From positions 1,916,501 through 1,980,500 of the forward strand of contig NZ_LT984798.1 of NCBI RefSeq assembly GCF_900243745.1: a stretch of 64,000 nt of DNA. The letters are read 5' to 3'. The DNA comes from Desulfovibrio sp. G11 (GTDB lineage: Bacteria; Desulfobacterota; Desulfovibrionia; Desulfovibrionales; Desulfovibrionaceae). Each line of letters starts with the position of its first letter. The first letter of the stretch is position 1. Positions 44,437-53,741 of this stretch are shown piece by piece. The notes under the pieces are model-generated. The model did no database searches, was not told the DNA's origin, and was given only the letters and a program-made list of their open reading frames with translations. A program made the position numbers and the translations under genes.

Positions 44437-45549
44437 ATGAAATTGACGATTTTGCGCCATCCCGTTTTATGGATATTTACGGCGGCCCTGCTGCTGAGCA
44501 TGGTCTTGCCCGCGCAGGCCGTGCGTATCAAGGATATAGCCTCTTTTTCTGGTGTGCGTGACAACCAGCTTATCGGTTACGGCCTTGTGGTGGGGCTGGC
44601 AGGCACGGGAGACAAGAAGGATGCTGTTTTTACCCTGAGTTCCATGAAAAACATGATGGACCGCATGGGTATCGGCGTGGATTCTTCGGCGCTCAAGACC
44701 AAAAACGTGGCCTCTGTGATGGTGACGGCCCGCATGCCTGTATCCGCCAAGCCGGGTACGCGCCTTGACGTCACCGTGTCTTCTGTGGGCGACGCCACAT
44801 CGCTTTTGGGCGGCGTGCTGCTGCAAACGGCCCTCAAGGGCGTGGACGGCAAGATATACACCCTCGCCCAGGGGTCGCTGACCGTGGGCGGGTTTTCCAG
44901 TCAGGGCAGGGCGGCCAGCGTCAGCAAGAACATTTCCACCGTGGGCATTATTCCCGGCGGGGGCATTGTGGAGCGGGGCATTCCGTTTGAGTTCAACCAG
45001 CAGGACAAACTCACCCTGCATCTGCGCACGGCCGACTTCAGCACGGCCCAGCAGATCGCCGAGCGCGTCAACGGCGCCATGGGCGGTCCCTTTGCCCGCG
45101 CCATAGACGACATGTCCATCACTATGGACATCCCGGCGCAGTACCGCAACAACATGGTGCCTCTCATGGCCTCCATCGAAAATCTGGACGTAAGCCCCGA
45201 CACCGCGGCCAAGGTGGTAGTGGACGAAAAAACCGGCACTGTGGTGCTTGGGCGTGATGTGCGCATTACCCGCACCGCCGTGGCGCACGGTAATTTGCAG
45301 ATCACCGTGCAGGAGGGCGAGCAGGTATCGCAGCCTGGTCCCTTCTCGCAGGGGCAGACCGTGGTGACGCCCACCACGGAAACCAATGTGCGCGAAGAAA
45401 ACCGCCATCTCGTCATCATCGAAGGGGCCACCCTGCAGGAACTGGTGGACGGTCTCAACTCCATCGGGGCCACCCCGCGCGACCTCATATCCATTCTGCG
45501 CACCATGCAGGTTTCCGGTGCGCTGCTGGCGGAACTGGAGGTGATATAA
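44437..45549 (+). CDS. flgI: Flagellar P-ring protein
   Basis: A 370-residue periplasmic protein with a Sec signal peptide ([18 protein letters not shown]). [49 protein letters not shown] and the C-terminal [20 protein letters not shown] are typical. It builds the P ring around the rod in the peptidoglycan layer. AAGGAG precedes ATG 44437; the longer upstream frame crosses the terminator and is spurious. flgJ starts directly after its stop. Confidence 0.95.
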
Positions 45550-47223
45550 ATGACCTCTCCCCTGACCACCGGCCTTGTGCCGCATGAAGCCGGAGCGGCG
45601 GAAGTATCGCGCCGTGAGTTCCAGTCCCGCCTGGCGGGCATTGGCAATCTCAACGGCAAAAAAATGACGGAAGCGGAAAAAGAAAAAAAACTGCGCGAGG
45701 CCTGCGAGGGCTTTGAGTCCATCTTTATCCAGAAAATGTGGCAGGAGATGCGCAATACCCTGCCCAAGACCAATATGCTGCAAGGTCGCGAAGAGCAGTT
45801 CTGGCAGAGCATGTATGATCAGGAGCTGGCAAAATCTATGACGGCTGCGGGCGGCATCGGCCTTGCGGACATGATGTACGCCCAGCTTTCTCGCAATCTT
45901 GTTTCGGCCAGCCGCAGCACGGCGTCTTCTGTGGGCGGCGCACCCTCGGGCTTTACGCCCCAGGCAGCATCCATACTGCCCGCGGGAAGCAATGACGAAA
46001 GCGCCGGGGCAGATGCCCCGGGCGGCAGGTCAGCGTCCGGCGGCGGAGCGGGGCACAGCGCCATGCGTGGCGGCGCGCCCATTCCTTCAGTATATGACGG
46101 AATAGCTCCTGTACAGGACGTGGGCGAGTCCGGACATATCCAGGTATTACCCGGTGGCACGGCTTCGGCCGAAAGCGCCGGAGCTGCCGGTTTGCCCGCT
46201 TCGCAGGCTGCCCAGGCGGCAGGTCCGCCCGAGGTGGAGCAGGTGCTTGCCGCCCTGCGCGCCCGGCAGGATGCCGCGCAGGACAAAACGCAGCACACAC
46301 CGCCCAATATGAATACAGGCCTGCATCTGGCCCGCGCCGCCCGCTTTGAGGCGGGCAGCAAGCTTGGTTCGCGCGGGGTGCTGCCCCGTACACATCTTGC
46401 GCAGCCGCAGCAGGTGCCCCACGCTGTTCCTTCCGGCGGGCCTGCCGGACATATGGGAGGCATTCCGCCGCTCACCGGGCAAACCACGCAGGCCGGGCAA
46501 GCCATGACAGCGCAGCAGGCGACCGCCGGAGATATGCAGATGCTTATGGCACAAAACATGGGGACGCCCGCAGCCATGCAGGCGGCCATGTATGCCCAGC
46601 CGGGTAATACCGCAGCCCATGCCGCAGGCCAGACGCCAGGGCAAATTTCCGGCCATGCCGTCGGGCAGCCCATGCCGCAGACCATTCCACAAACCGGCTC
46701 TCCTGTTCCCCGGCCTCCCCAGGCTGCCCCGGCAGGCGGTATAGTGACGCCCGGACCGTCGGTTCCCGGCGTTTCCGTGCACGATTCCAGCCATGAAGCG
46801 CAGGAAGCCGCCGCGCAGGCGGAGCCGCACATACAAAAGGTGCGCTATACCACCAACGTTCCGCCCAGCAAGCGTAAGACATCCGGCAGCGCCATTCTGC
46901 GCAGTCTCAGCGCGGATGCCGTTGGCCCCAACAGCCGGGCGGGAGCCGGGCTGGCCGCCTATCATGCGCAACAGGCTTCACAGCCGGGCTTACAGCAGGC
47001 CGCGCAGCAGCCGTTGACGGTTCCTGCTTCGGCTGCACAGGGGCAAGGCGCGCCCGTGGGCGCGACAGGTGCGTCGGCGGGTGGTCAGGCAGGCGCCATG
47101 ACAGGCCAGGCGCTTGCGGCACAACCGGGCATGGCGGTCTCTGCCCCTTCCGCGCAGCAGGCCCGACAGGGAATGGAGAGTTACGGCATCCCGCCGCTGA
47201 CGGCTACGGATTTACGGCGCTGA
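45550..47223 (+). CDS. flgJ: FlgJ-type rod-binding protein with long low-complexity tail
   Basis: A 557-residue protein. Residues 45-120 form the rod-binding domain (LREACEGFESIFIQKMWQEM, RNTLPKTNMLQGREEQFW, YDQELAKSMTAAGGIGLADM). The remaining 430 residues are Ala/Gln/Gly/Pro-rich and without a recognisable muramidase or M23 peptidase domain, so cell-wall cutting must be supplied by another protein. A more ordered patch, PHIQKVRYTTNVPPSKRKTS, occurs near residue 430. Starts one base after flgI's stop. Confidence 0.85.
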   Translation: MTSPLTTGLVPHEAGAAEVSRREFQSRLAGIGNLNGKKMTEAEKEKKLREACEGFESIFIQKMWQEMRNTLPKTNMLQGREEQFWQSMYDQELAKSMTAAGGIGLADMMYAQLSRNLVSASRSTASSVGGAPSGFTPQAASILPAGSNDESAGADAPGGRSASGGGAGHSAMRGGAPIPSVYDGIAPVQDVGESGHIQVLPGGTASAESAGAAGLPASQAAQAAGPPEVEQVLAALRARQDAAQDKTQHTPPNMNTGLHLARAARFEAGSKLGSRGVLPRTHLAQPQQVPHAVPSGGPAGHMGGIPPLTGQTTQAGQAMTAQQATAGDMQMLMAQNMGTPAAMQAAMYAQPGNTAAHAAGQTPGQISGHAVGQPMPQTIPQTGSPVPRPPQAAPAGGIVTPGPSVPGVSVHDSSHEAQEAAAQAEPHIQKVRYTTNVPPSKRKTSGSAILRSLSADAVGPNSRAGAGLAAYHAQQASQPGLQQAAQQPLTVPASAAQGQGAPVGATGASAGGQAGAMTGQALAAQPGMAVSAPSAQQARQGMESYGIPPLTATDLRR

Positions 47224-47462
47224 TGCCTGCTGTGCCCACGCCCCTGGCCGTAGCCTGTGGCGTGGCAGCCGCGAATACGGCAGGCCATGCGGCAGATTCT
47301 GCGGCGGGCAGCCCTGTACTGTAGCTCCGCGCCGCCACAACCACTCTGCCTTTCACAGCGGTTCAGACCGGCAGCCGGCGAGGCACGGAAATTGCTTGAT
47401 CCTTGACGAGGCGGCAGATTCTGCCCGCAGCGTCGAAGTCCGGCCGCCCAGTGAGGTTGACC

Positions 47463-47930
47463 ATGTATACGATAATCCACACATCCCTGATACGTCAGAG
47501 CAAGGCCCTGTCCCTGCTGTGCGAGCTTATGGAAGAGGAATATACCGCACTGCTCGACCGCAACACTGATGCGGTGGTGGCGCTGGAGTTTTCCATTCAG
47601 GAGCTTATACGCCAGCTTGCGGCGGAAAAAGCCACGGTCATCACGACGCTGGCAGGAGTGCGCGTGGCGGAATACGCCGGTTCGTTGTCTGCAGAAGAGG
47701 GCGGTGCGCTGCTGGAGCTTCTGCGCGCCATAGACAAGGCCGAACAGGGCGTGGCGCGCCAGGCCACGCGTAACAGCCAGCTTTCACTGGCGCTGCTTGA
47801 TCAGAGCAGCCGCACGCTCCAGGCGCTCACAAGTCAGGCCATGCCCCCCAAGGCGGAAACCTACGGCCGCCGCGGCGGCATGCGTGTGCAGCATCATCCC
47901 GAGGCGGCGCTTATCTCAGGGAGGCTCTAG
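47463..47930 (+). CDS. flgN: FlgN-like flagellar chaperone
   Basis: A 155-residue, mostly helical protein with the FlgN pattern: LIRQSKALSLLCELMEEEYT, ALLDRNTDAVVALEFSIQEL, and LLELLRAIDKAEQGVARQ. It should keep the hook-associated proteins FlgK and FlgL export-competent; both genes follow directly. ATG 47463 follows GAGG; the frame is open 20 codons upstream. FlgN proteins are poorly conserved, and position is an important part of the evidence. Confidence 0.8.
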   Translation: MYTIIHTSLIRQSKALSLLCELMEEEYTALLDRNTDAVVALEFSIQELIRQLAAEKATVITTLAGVRVAEYAGSLSAEEGGALLELLRAIDKAEQGVARQATRNSQLSLALLDQSSRTLQALTSQAMPPKAETYGRRGGMRVQHHPEAALISGRL

Positions 47931-47933
47931 GTC

Positions 47934-50081
47934 ATGCTTAACGGTCTGCTCAATATCGGCAAGACGGCTCTTGGGGCCTCACAGGCGTGGATATCGGTTA
48001 CCGGCAGCAATATTGCCAATGCCGATACCGAGGGCTATTCCCGCCGGTATGTGGACCAGCGTGACGCCGGAACCATCACCGCCAAGCCGGGCGGCGAAAG
48101 TCTTGGCGTCAATGCCCAGCAGATCATGCGCTTTTTTGACGCCTTTCTTGAGCGCTCCTACGTGCGGCAGTCCACCAATTCTTCCCGCTGGAAAGAGCAG
48201 GACATGATCCTCTCTTCAGTGGAAAACCTGTTCAACGAATCCAACCGGGCGGGCATAAGCTCGTCGTTGGATAAATTTTTCAAGGGGTGGCAAGATCTCA
48301 CCCAGTTGCCGGACGATAACGCCTACCGCGAAAGCCTGCTTTCTCAGGCCGACAACCTGAGCGACATGTTCAGCAGCACTGCCGCCGGGCTCAAGGCCAT
48401 ACAGAACGAGATGGATGTATCCATCAAGCAGTCTGTGGACCGCATCAATGCCCTGTCCCGGGGCATTGCCGACCTTAACAGGCAGATCACCACCAATACT
48501 GTTGACGGCGTGAGCAATCCCAACGCGCTGCTTGACCAGCGCGACCAGATGGTGCGCGAACTGGCGAGCCTTGTGGATGTGGAGACCATCGACAACGGCA
48601 AGGGCAACTTCACCGTGCAGCTCACCACCGGGCAGCCGCTGGTGCAGGGGCAGAACGTCAATGTGCTTGAGGTGATGGGACCGCGCTCAGAAAGTCATCT
48701 GAGCGTCGGATCGGCCTATAAAGGCTCCATCGAGTTTCAAGGTACGGATAACCACGAATATACTGTGGATATCGTCACCGGCGGCAAGGCGGGTGATGTG
48801 CCGCCGCCCAGCTTTCGTGTGTCGCTCGACGGCGGCAAAACCTGGCTGCGTGATGAAAACGGCAAGGAAATGCGCTTTGAGATCACCGATACCGATGGTG
48901 ACGGCAAGGTGGATCCCGTACAGGTAAAGAATCTCAAGATTTCCTTCACCGCCACAGACAATTTTACCGTGGGCGACCAGTTCGACATCGTGCCCATGAG
49001 TGGCCTGTACTGGATAGAGCCGACGCGCGGGCCGCAGAATGTCACGCCCCAGACATTTTTTGACGGTTCGGAAAACAAGAACCGCGTTACCGGCGGCAAG
49101 CTGACTTCGTACTTTACCGTGCGTGATGACAACTGCGGCCGTTACCTTGATGAGCTTAATGCCGTGGCCTCGTCCCTTATCTGGGAGGTCAACCGCCTGC
49201 ACAGCCAGGGGACCGGCACGGAAATGCTGAACTATGCCCAGGGTTCGCAAAAGGTGCAGAGCACGCAGCAGCCCCTTGGTTCGCCCCAGGCCATCATGCC
49301 CTATGCGGACAGGCTGCAAAGCGGCAACGTAAACATCTTTTTTTACGACAAGACTACCGGGGAGTTCCGCAACACTGATACCGGAAGCAATACGCTGGAC
49401 TTCAGTTCCATCACGCCTCCCGGAACCGTGAATTTTGACCCGGCCCATCACACCCTGCAGGACGTGTGCAACGTCATCAACAGCAGCTTTCCCGATGCCA
49501 GCGCGCCCGGACTCAACATGCTCAAGGCGACCATTCAGGATGGCAAGCTGCTCATAGAGGCCAACCCGGCCTGCAACGTCAGCTTTGCTATGGGGGTGGA
49601 CAGCACGGGGCTTATGGCTGCGCTTGGCATCAATACGTTTTTTACGGGCGACAGCGCCACCAACATGGCGGTGAGCAGCCAGCTGCACAGCAATGTCAAC
49701 CTGATCGCCGCCGGGGCCGTGAACGGGCAGAACCAGGCCAACAAGGGCGATAACGTCACAGCCACGGCCATAGGTGAGCTTGCCAGCAAAAAAGTGACGG
49801 TTTCCACCACCTGGAAGACCGTGAGCAACCAGAGCATCGGCGAATACTACGCGACTCTGGTGACCACCGTGGGCGCTGACAAAAGGCTTGCCAAAACCAA
49901 TGCCGAATACCACAAGGCCCTTGCCACCGACCTTGAAGACCGCGTGACCTCGGTGACAGGGGTGAACCTGGATGAGGAAATGTCCAACCTCATAAAATTT
50001 CAGCATTCCTATACGGCGGCGGCCAAGCTTATCACCACCGCTGACCAGATGCTGCAGACCCTGCTGGGTCTCAAGCAGTAG
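47934..50081 (+). CDS. flgK: Flagellar hook-associated protein 1
   Basis: A 715-residue HAP1. N-terminal LNIGKTALGASQAWISVTGS and NIANADTEGYSRR are the flagellar rod/hook signature, and the C-terminus has EEMSNLIKFQHSYTAAAKLI and ADQMLQTLLGLKQ. The central domain is large and variable. It forms the hook-filament junction with FlgL. Starts three bases after flgN. Confidence 0.95.
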   Translation: MLNGLLNIGKTALGASQAWISVTGSNIANADTEGYSRRYVDQRDAGTITAKPGGESLGVNAQQIMRFFDAFLERSYVRQSTNSSRWKEQDMILSSVENLFNESNRAGISSSLDKFFKGWQDLTQLPDDNAYRESLLSQADNLSDMFSSTAAGLKAIQNEMDVSIKQSVDRINALSRGIADLNRQITTNTVDGVSNPNALLDQRDQMVRELASLVDVETIDNGKGNFTVQLTTGQPLVQGQNVNVLEVMGPRSESHLSVGSAYKGSIEFQGTDNHEYTVDIVTGGKAGDVPPPSFRVSLDGGKTWLRDENGKEMRFEITDTDGDGKVDPVQVKNLKISFTATDNFTVGDQFDIVPMSGLYWIEPTRGPQNVTPQTFFDGSENKNRVTGGKLTSYFTVRDDNCGRYLDELNAVASSLIWEVNRLHSQGTGTEMLNYAQGSQKVQSTQQPLGSPQAIMPYADRLQSGNVNIFFYDKTTGEFRNTDTGSNTLDFSSITPPGTVNFDPAHHTLQDVCNVINSSFPDASAPGLNMLKATIQDGKLLIEANPACNVSFAMGVDSTGLMAALGINTFFTGDSATNMAVSSQLHSNVNLIAAGAVNGQNQANKGDNVTATAIGELASKKVTVSTTWKTVSNQSIGEYYATLVTTVGADKRLAKTNAEYHKALATDLEDRVTSVTGVNLDEEMSNLIKFQHSYTAAAKLITTADQMLQTLLGLKQ

Positions 50082-50248
50082 GGATCTGCGGAACCCTCAG
50101 TCGTGCGCATGTGGGCGGCCGTTAAACGATAGCTTCAAGCGTAACCATTCCCAGGCGCAATGCCGTCAGGCCTGTCCGTGGCTGTACAGGGGCGCTTTAA
50201 ATAATCGGACACGTGTTTTTCCGGCGAGAATATGCTCAAGGAGTTGCC

Positions 50249-51787
50249 ATGTCCATTCGTGTAACACAAAGCTCCATGTACAATACCATGGTGGGGCAGA
50301 TGCAGAAGAGCCTTTCTGCATATATGGAAAGTAACGAACAAGGCTCGACGCAAAAAAAGATCAACCGCCCGTCCGATGACCCTGCGGGCATGTACCGTGT
50401 GCTCATGACCAGGGATGATATCAGCGCCACCAAGCAGTATCAGTCCAATTGCGATACGGCCAAGGGCTGGCTTGAACTGACGGATAACGTACTGGGAACC
50501 CAGTTGAGCAATGCCATCATCAGCCTCAAGAGCCGCATGGAACAGGCTGCCACCGGCACCACGGCTGATCAGCGCAAGCTCATTGCCCAGGAAGCGCGTG
50601 AAATTTTCGGCCAGATTCTCAACCTGTCCAATACGCAGTTCAACGGCAAGAGCATCTTTGCCGGGCAGCGGTATGACCTGAACGCCTATGAGCAGAGCCT
50701 GGCCCTGACCTGTTGGGATGACACGTGGAACAACGAGATCAGCCAGGGGCATTATTCCATTGATGGAGCAAGCAATACCTCCATGATGATCCAGTTCACG
50801 GATGACGGCACCCTGGGAACGGACACGCTGACCTACCGCTGGTCCAAGGACGGCGGCGACACTTGGACCACAAGTACCGTACCCGCCGGCAGCCGCACAC
50901 TGGTGGCCGATGGCGTGACCATCACTATGGATCAGGATATGGCCGTCAGCGCGGCGGATACAAGCCTCGGCCCCGGGGCCAAAAACGGTACGCTCGTCTA
51001 TATACGGCCTACGGCCGTCTACCAAGGGGATGACAACGATCCGCCGCCGGAAATGACCGTCATGGGCGGTCCCGCCGGGCTGAAAACGTCGGCCAACGGA
51101 GCCTTCGGCAATAACGTGCTGGTGCGTATGGACAATACCGTGGACCTGAACTCCACCGGCACGGCGTTCAACTATTCTTACAGCCTGGATAACGGCGGCA
51201 CCTGGGTCACGGCTTCGGGCCAGACCACGGGGGGCGGCACTGTGCGCCTGCCGGTGCCGGGCGGCTACATGGATATGGACGCCACAGCCACCAATCCGCC
51301 CACAAGCGTCATTGACGCAGGCACGCAGGTGCTCATTCATCCCTCGCGCGCCAACCTGAACCTGGAAATAATGCAGGGAACCTACATCTCTGTGAACAAC
51401 GTGGGCAAGGATATTTTCGGGGGGTACTATCAGGGGCAGCCGTCGCTTGAGGGCGGCCAGAACCTTTTTGACGTGGTGGGCGAATTCATTGCCTACTGTG
51501 AAAACAATAATCAGGAAGGCTGCCAGAAAAGCCTGGCCGCCATAGAGCAGGCGCATGCCCACATCCTTGCGTACGAAGCCCGCATCGGCGGGCTGGAAAA
51601 CCGCGTCAGCATGGCTCAGGACGTGCTCAGCTTTCAAAAGCTGGACCAGGAAGAACGATTGAGCTATACCGAGGACATCGACCTGACAGAGCTGCTGGCA
51701 AAGCTTACGCGACAGCAGCTGACGTACCAGACGGTGCTTCAGTCTTCTTCTATGATCATGCAGATGAGTCTTGCCAAGTACATATAA
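50249..51787 (+). CDS. flgL: Flagellar hook-associated protein 3
   Basis: A 512-residue HAP3, longer than E. coli FlgL (317) because of a large central insertion (about residues 150-400) rich in Gly/Thr/Asp. N-terminal MSIRVTQSSMYNTMVGQMQK and KKINRPSDDPAGMYRVL, and the C-terminal RVSMAQDVLSFQKL and LLAKLTRQQLTYQTVLQSSS define the family. AAGGAG precedes ATG 50249. It is followed by csrA. Confidence 0.93.
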   Translation: MSIRVTQSSMYNTMVGQMQKSLSAYMESNEQGSTQKKINRPSDDPAGMYRVLMTRDDISATKQYQSNCDTAKGWLELTDNVLGTQLSNAIISLKSRMEQAATGTTADQRKLIAQEAREIFGQILNLSNTQFNGKSIFAGQRYDLNAYEQSLALTCWDDTWNNEISQGHYSIDGASNTSMMIQFTDDGTLGTDTLTYRWSKDGGDTWTTSTVPAGSRTLVADGVTITMDQDMAVSAADTSLGPGAKNGTLVYIRPTAVYQGDDNDPPPEMTVMGGPAGLKTSANGAFGNNVLVRMDNTVDLNSTGTAFNYSYSLDNGGTWVTASGQTTGGGTVRLPVPGGYMDMDATATNPPTSVIDAGTQVLIHPSRANLNLEIMQGTYISVNNVGKDIFGGYYQGQPSLEGGQNLFDVVGEFIAYCENNNQEGCQKSLAAIEQAHAHILAYEARIGGLENRVSMAQDVLSFQKLDQEERLSYTEDIDLTELLAKLTRQQLTYQTVLQSSSMIMQMSLAKYI

Positions 51788-51799
51788 CAGGTAGCATCT

Positions 51800-52036
51800 A
51801 TGCTTATACTGACGCGCCGCCCGGGTGAAAGCCTGTATCTCGGCGAAAACATACGCATAACCGTTCTGGGTATGCAGGGCAAACAGGTCAAGCTTGGCCT
51901 TGAAGTGCCGGGCGACACAACCGTTTACCGCGAGGAAGTGTATAAACGGGTTGTGGAGGAAAACCGCCGCGCCCTTGAAACCAGTAACAACGACCTTATG
52001 GTGGCTGCTGAATTATGGCACGAAACAAAGAAATAG
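51800..52036 (+). CDS. csrA: Carbon storage regulator CsrA
   Basis: A 78-residue RNA-binding dimer: [40 protein letters not shown] and [10 protein letters not shown]. It binds GGA-containing mRNA leaders, in flagellar systems notably flagellin mRNA. It starts 12 bases after flgL and overlaps fliW by 22 bases, matching the FliW-CsrA-flagellin switch described in other bacteria. The tail ([20 protein letters not shown]) is longer than in E. coli. Confidence 0.95.
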   Translation: MLILTRRPGESLYLGENIRITVLGMQGKQVKLGLEVPGDTTVYREEVYKRVVEENRRALETSNNDLMVAAELWHETKK

Positions 52037-52515
52037 AAATCGATACCCGCCTTGGCCGCCGGAGTGTCGATGCCGACAAGGTTGTACACTTTCCGCGCGG
52101 GCTGGCCGGTTTTGAAAATGAACGGGATTTCATTCTGCTGCAGATACGGCCCGAGGCTCCCCTGCTTATCCTGCAAAGCATGAGCAATCCCGTGGTGGGG
52201 CTGCTGGTGGCCGATCCGTACAGTTTTATGGAAAAAAGCGCGTATGCGCCTGCCATGGGCGAAGCCGAAAAGCAGCTTCTGCGCATCTCCGACCTGGACG
52301 AAGCCGCGGTTCTGGTAACGGTCACCATTCCCGCCGGGCAGCCCGGCGAAGCAGCGCTCAATCTGGCCGGGCCGATTGTCATCAATTCGCGCGAGCGCGT
52401 TGGCCTTCAGGTTCCCCAATGCTCTGACGGCCCGCAGCAGATATACATGCACAGCCTGAAACCCGTTGGCGAGAGCGGGCAGGCAGAAAAAAGCGAAGCC
52501 GCTCCCGCGGAATAG
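52015..52515 (+). CDS. fliW: Flagellar assembly factor FliW
   Basis: A 166-residue protein. [40 protein letters not shown] and [20 protein letters not shown] are family signatures. FliW binds CsrA and is displaced by flagellin, tuning flagellin synthesis. It begins inside the end of csrA, so the two are translated as a coupled pair. The C-terminal 20 residues are Glu/Ala-rich. A very strong terminator follows. Confidence 0.93.
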   Translation: MARNKEIEIDTRLGRRSVDADKVVHFPRGLAGFENERDFILLQIRPEAPLLILQSMSNPVVGLLVADPYSFMEKSAYAPAMGEAEKQLLRISDLDEAAVLVTVTIPAGQPGEAALNLAGPIVINSRERVGLQVPQCSDGPQQIYMHSLKPVGESGQAEKSEAAPAE

Positions 52516-52558
52516 CAACTTTTTTGTGCCTGAACGGCGAGAGCCTGCATCGGCTTTT

Positions 52559-52602
52559 GCGCGGCCCCTTTTTCAGTTGCTGAAAAAGGGGCCGCGCTTT
52601 TT
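52559..52602 (+). terminator. Strong rho-independent terminator after fliW
   Basis: A 17-bp perfect stem (52559-52575 with 52581-52597), loop GTTGC, then TTTTT. It ends the flagellar block. Confidence 0.92.
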
Positions 52603-52863
52603 GACTTCTTGTTTTGTTGGGCCGGCGCGTTTCAGTCAGCGTATTGCGCGTGCACTGATGACCTCCAGCCGCGGTAGCAGCCAGGCAGGGCAGCGCTGCG
52701 GCTGGCTGCTATCGCAGTGTGCAGGGAGACCGCCGGGCGAAGCGAGGAAGCTCCCGCTGCACAAGCCGTGCAGCCCTTGACAGGCTCCCTCTGCCGCCCG
52801 TCGGGCAGGCGTTTCAAAAAAGACAGTCAGAATATTTCAAACATCAACGGATCTATATCGCAA

Positions 52864-53448
52864 TTATTTTTTCTTGGAGCCTGGCGTGGCTTCCGCGGGT
52901 GGGCGCTGTTTGCCGGACGGAGCAGGGGCGGCCGGCTTTTTTCCTGTGGCACTGTCGCCGCCTTCGATGTGCACCGTGGGCAGCGCTGCAAATGCTGGCT
53001 CATGCAGATTCATGCCCTCCATGATGGTTCCGGTAATATCCATGCCGGGTGCAGCGTCCAGCAGGCCGTTGCGGGCCAGCACCATCTGTGCCTTGTAGCT
53101 TTCGCGCCAGCGGGCCGTTTCTGCCAGCATGTGGTTGACAACGACCTGTCTGGCCGCTGCTTCTTCCAGCGCCATCTGGCGGCGCAGGGCGCGCAGGCCC
53201 TGAACCAGCGCCTGTTCACGCTCTTTCGGCGGTGCGGCGGCGTAAGTTTTTTGCAGTTCGCTCCAGCCTGCATCCAGGCGCTGGCGGACGGCCTCAAGAT
53301 GTCTGGTGGCGGCATGGGCCGCGCGGGATTCGCGCAATACGCGGTCCACATCCACTATCCCGACCTTGGGCGGATCACTGAAGTTAAGGCATCCTGTGAG
53401 GAGGATGCAGAGCAGCCCCAGGGCTGCAAAACGTATTTGCTTTGTCAT
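52864..53448 (-). CDS. Predicted lipoprotein (OmpH/Skp-like helical)
   Basis: A 194-residue protein. Type II signal peptide (IRFAALGLLCILLTGC) with lipidated Cys near residue 20. The body is helical with repeated heptad character: VGIVDVDRVLRESRAAHAAT, LEAVRQRLDAGWSELQK and RREMALEEAAA-like stretches, similar in style to OmpH/Skp chaperones whose domain begins with IxxVDxxRVL. The tail is Pro/Lys-rich. AAGG precedes ATG 53448. It lies downstream of a large autotransporter and could assist its passage, but this is only suggested by proximity. Confidence 0.65.
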   Translation of the reverse strand: MTKQIRFAALGLLCILLTGCLNFSDPPKVGIVDVDRVLRESRAAHAATRHLEAVRQRLDAGWSELQKTYAAAPPKEREQALVQGLRALRRQMALEEAAARQVVVNHMLAETARWRESYKAQMVLARNGLLDAAPGMDITGTIMEGMNLHEPAFAALPTVHIEGGDSATGKKPAAPAPSGKQRPPAEATPGSKKK

Positions 53449-53546
53449 AAAAGTACCTTGGCAAGAAAAGCCGTCCGCGCCCAAGGAAGGGCAGGGCGTG
53501 GACGGCCGCACAAGCCGTATGGGCGCTTGTGGTGATTGCAAATGTA

Positions 53547-53570
53547 GCGGGGCGGCGTAAGCCGCCCCGC
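53547..53570 (-). terminator. GC-rich hairpin between autotransporter and lipoprotein genes
   Basis: GCGGGGCGGC (53547-53556) pairs with GCCGCCCCGC (53561-53570), loop GTAA. The minus-strand tail TACATTTGC is weak, so it may terminate only partially. Confidence 0.5.
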
Positions 53571-53636
53571 ATCGGATGTTTATGGTCTGATTTGCGCTAC
53601 TGGTTAAAGGGCCTCCTGGAAACGCGCAGTTGTTTC

Positions 53637-53722
53637 GTTTGGCAAGGCGCGATCTTTTTTGAAGCAGGAGTGGACTCTTCCGTCCTTGGCTGTTTCAAAA
53701 AAGTGAAGCAACGCCGCCAAAC
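53637..53722 (-). repeat. Nested inverted repeat after the autotransporter stop
   Basis: GTTTGGC (53637-53643) with GCCAAAC (53716-53722), and inside it CTTTTTTGAA (53654-53663) with TTCAAAAAAG (53694-53703). It begins 20 bases after the autotransporter stop. The TTTCAAA-GTGAA part recalls repeat copy B. Could be a 3' end structure. Confidence 0.5.
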
Positions 53723-53741
53723 GGAATAAATCAGCGTGTCC

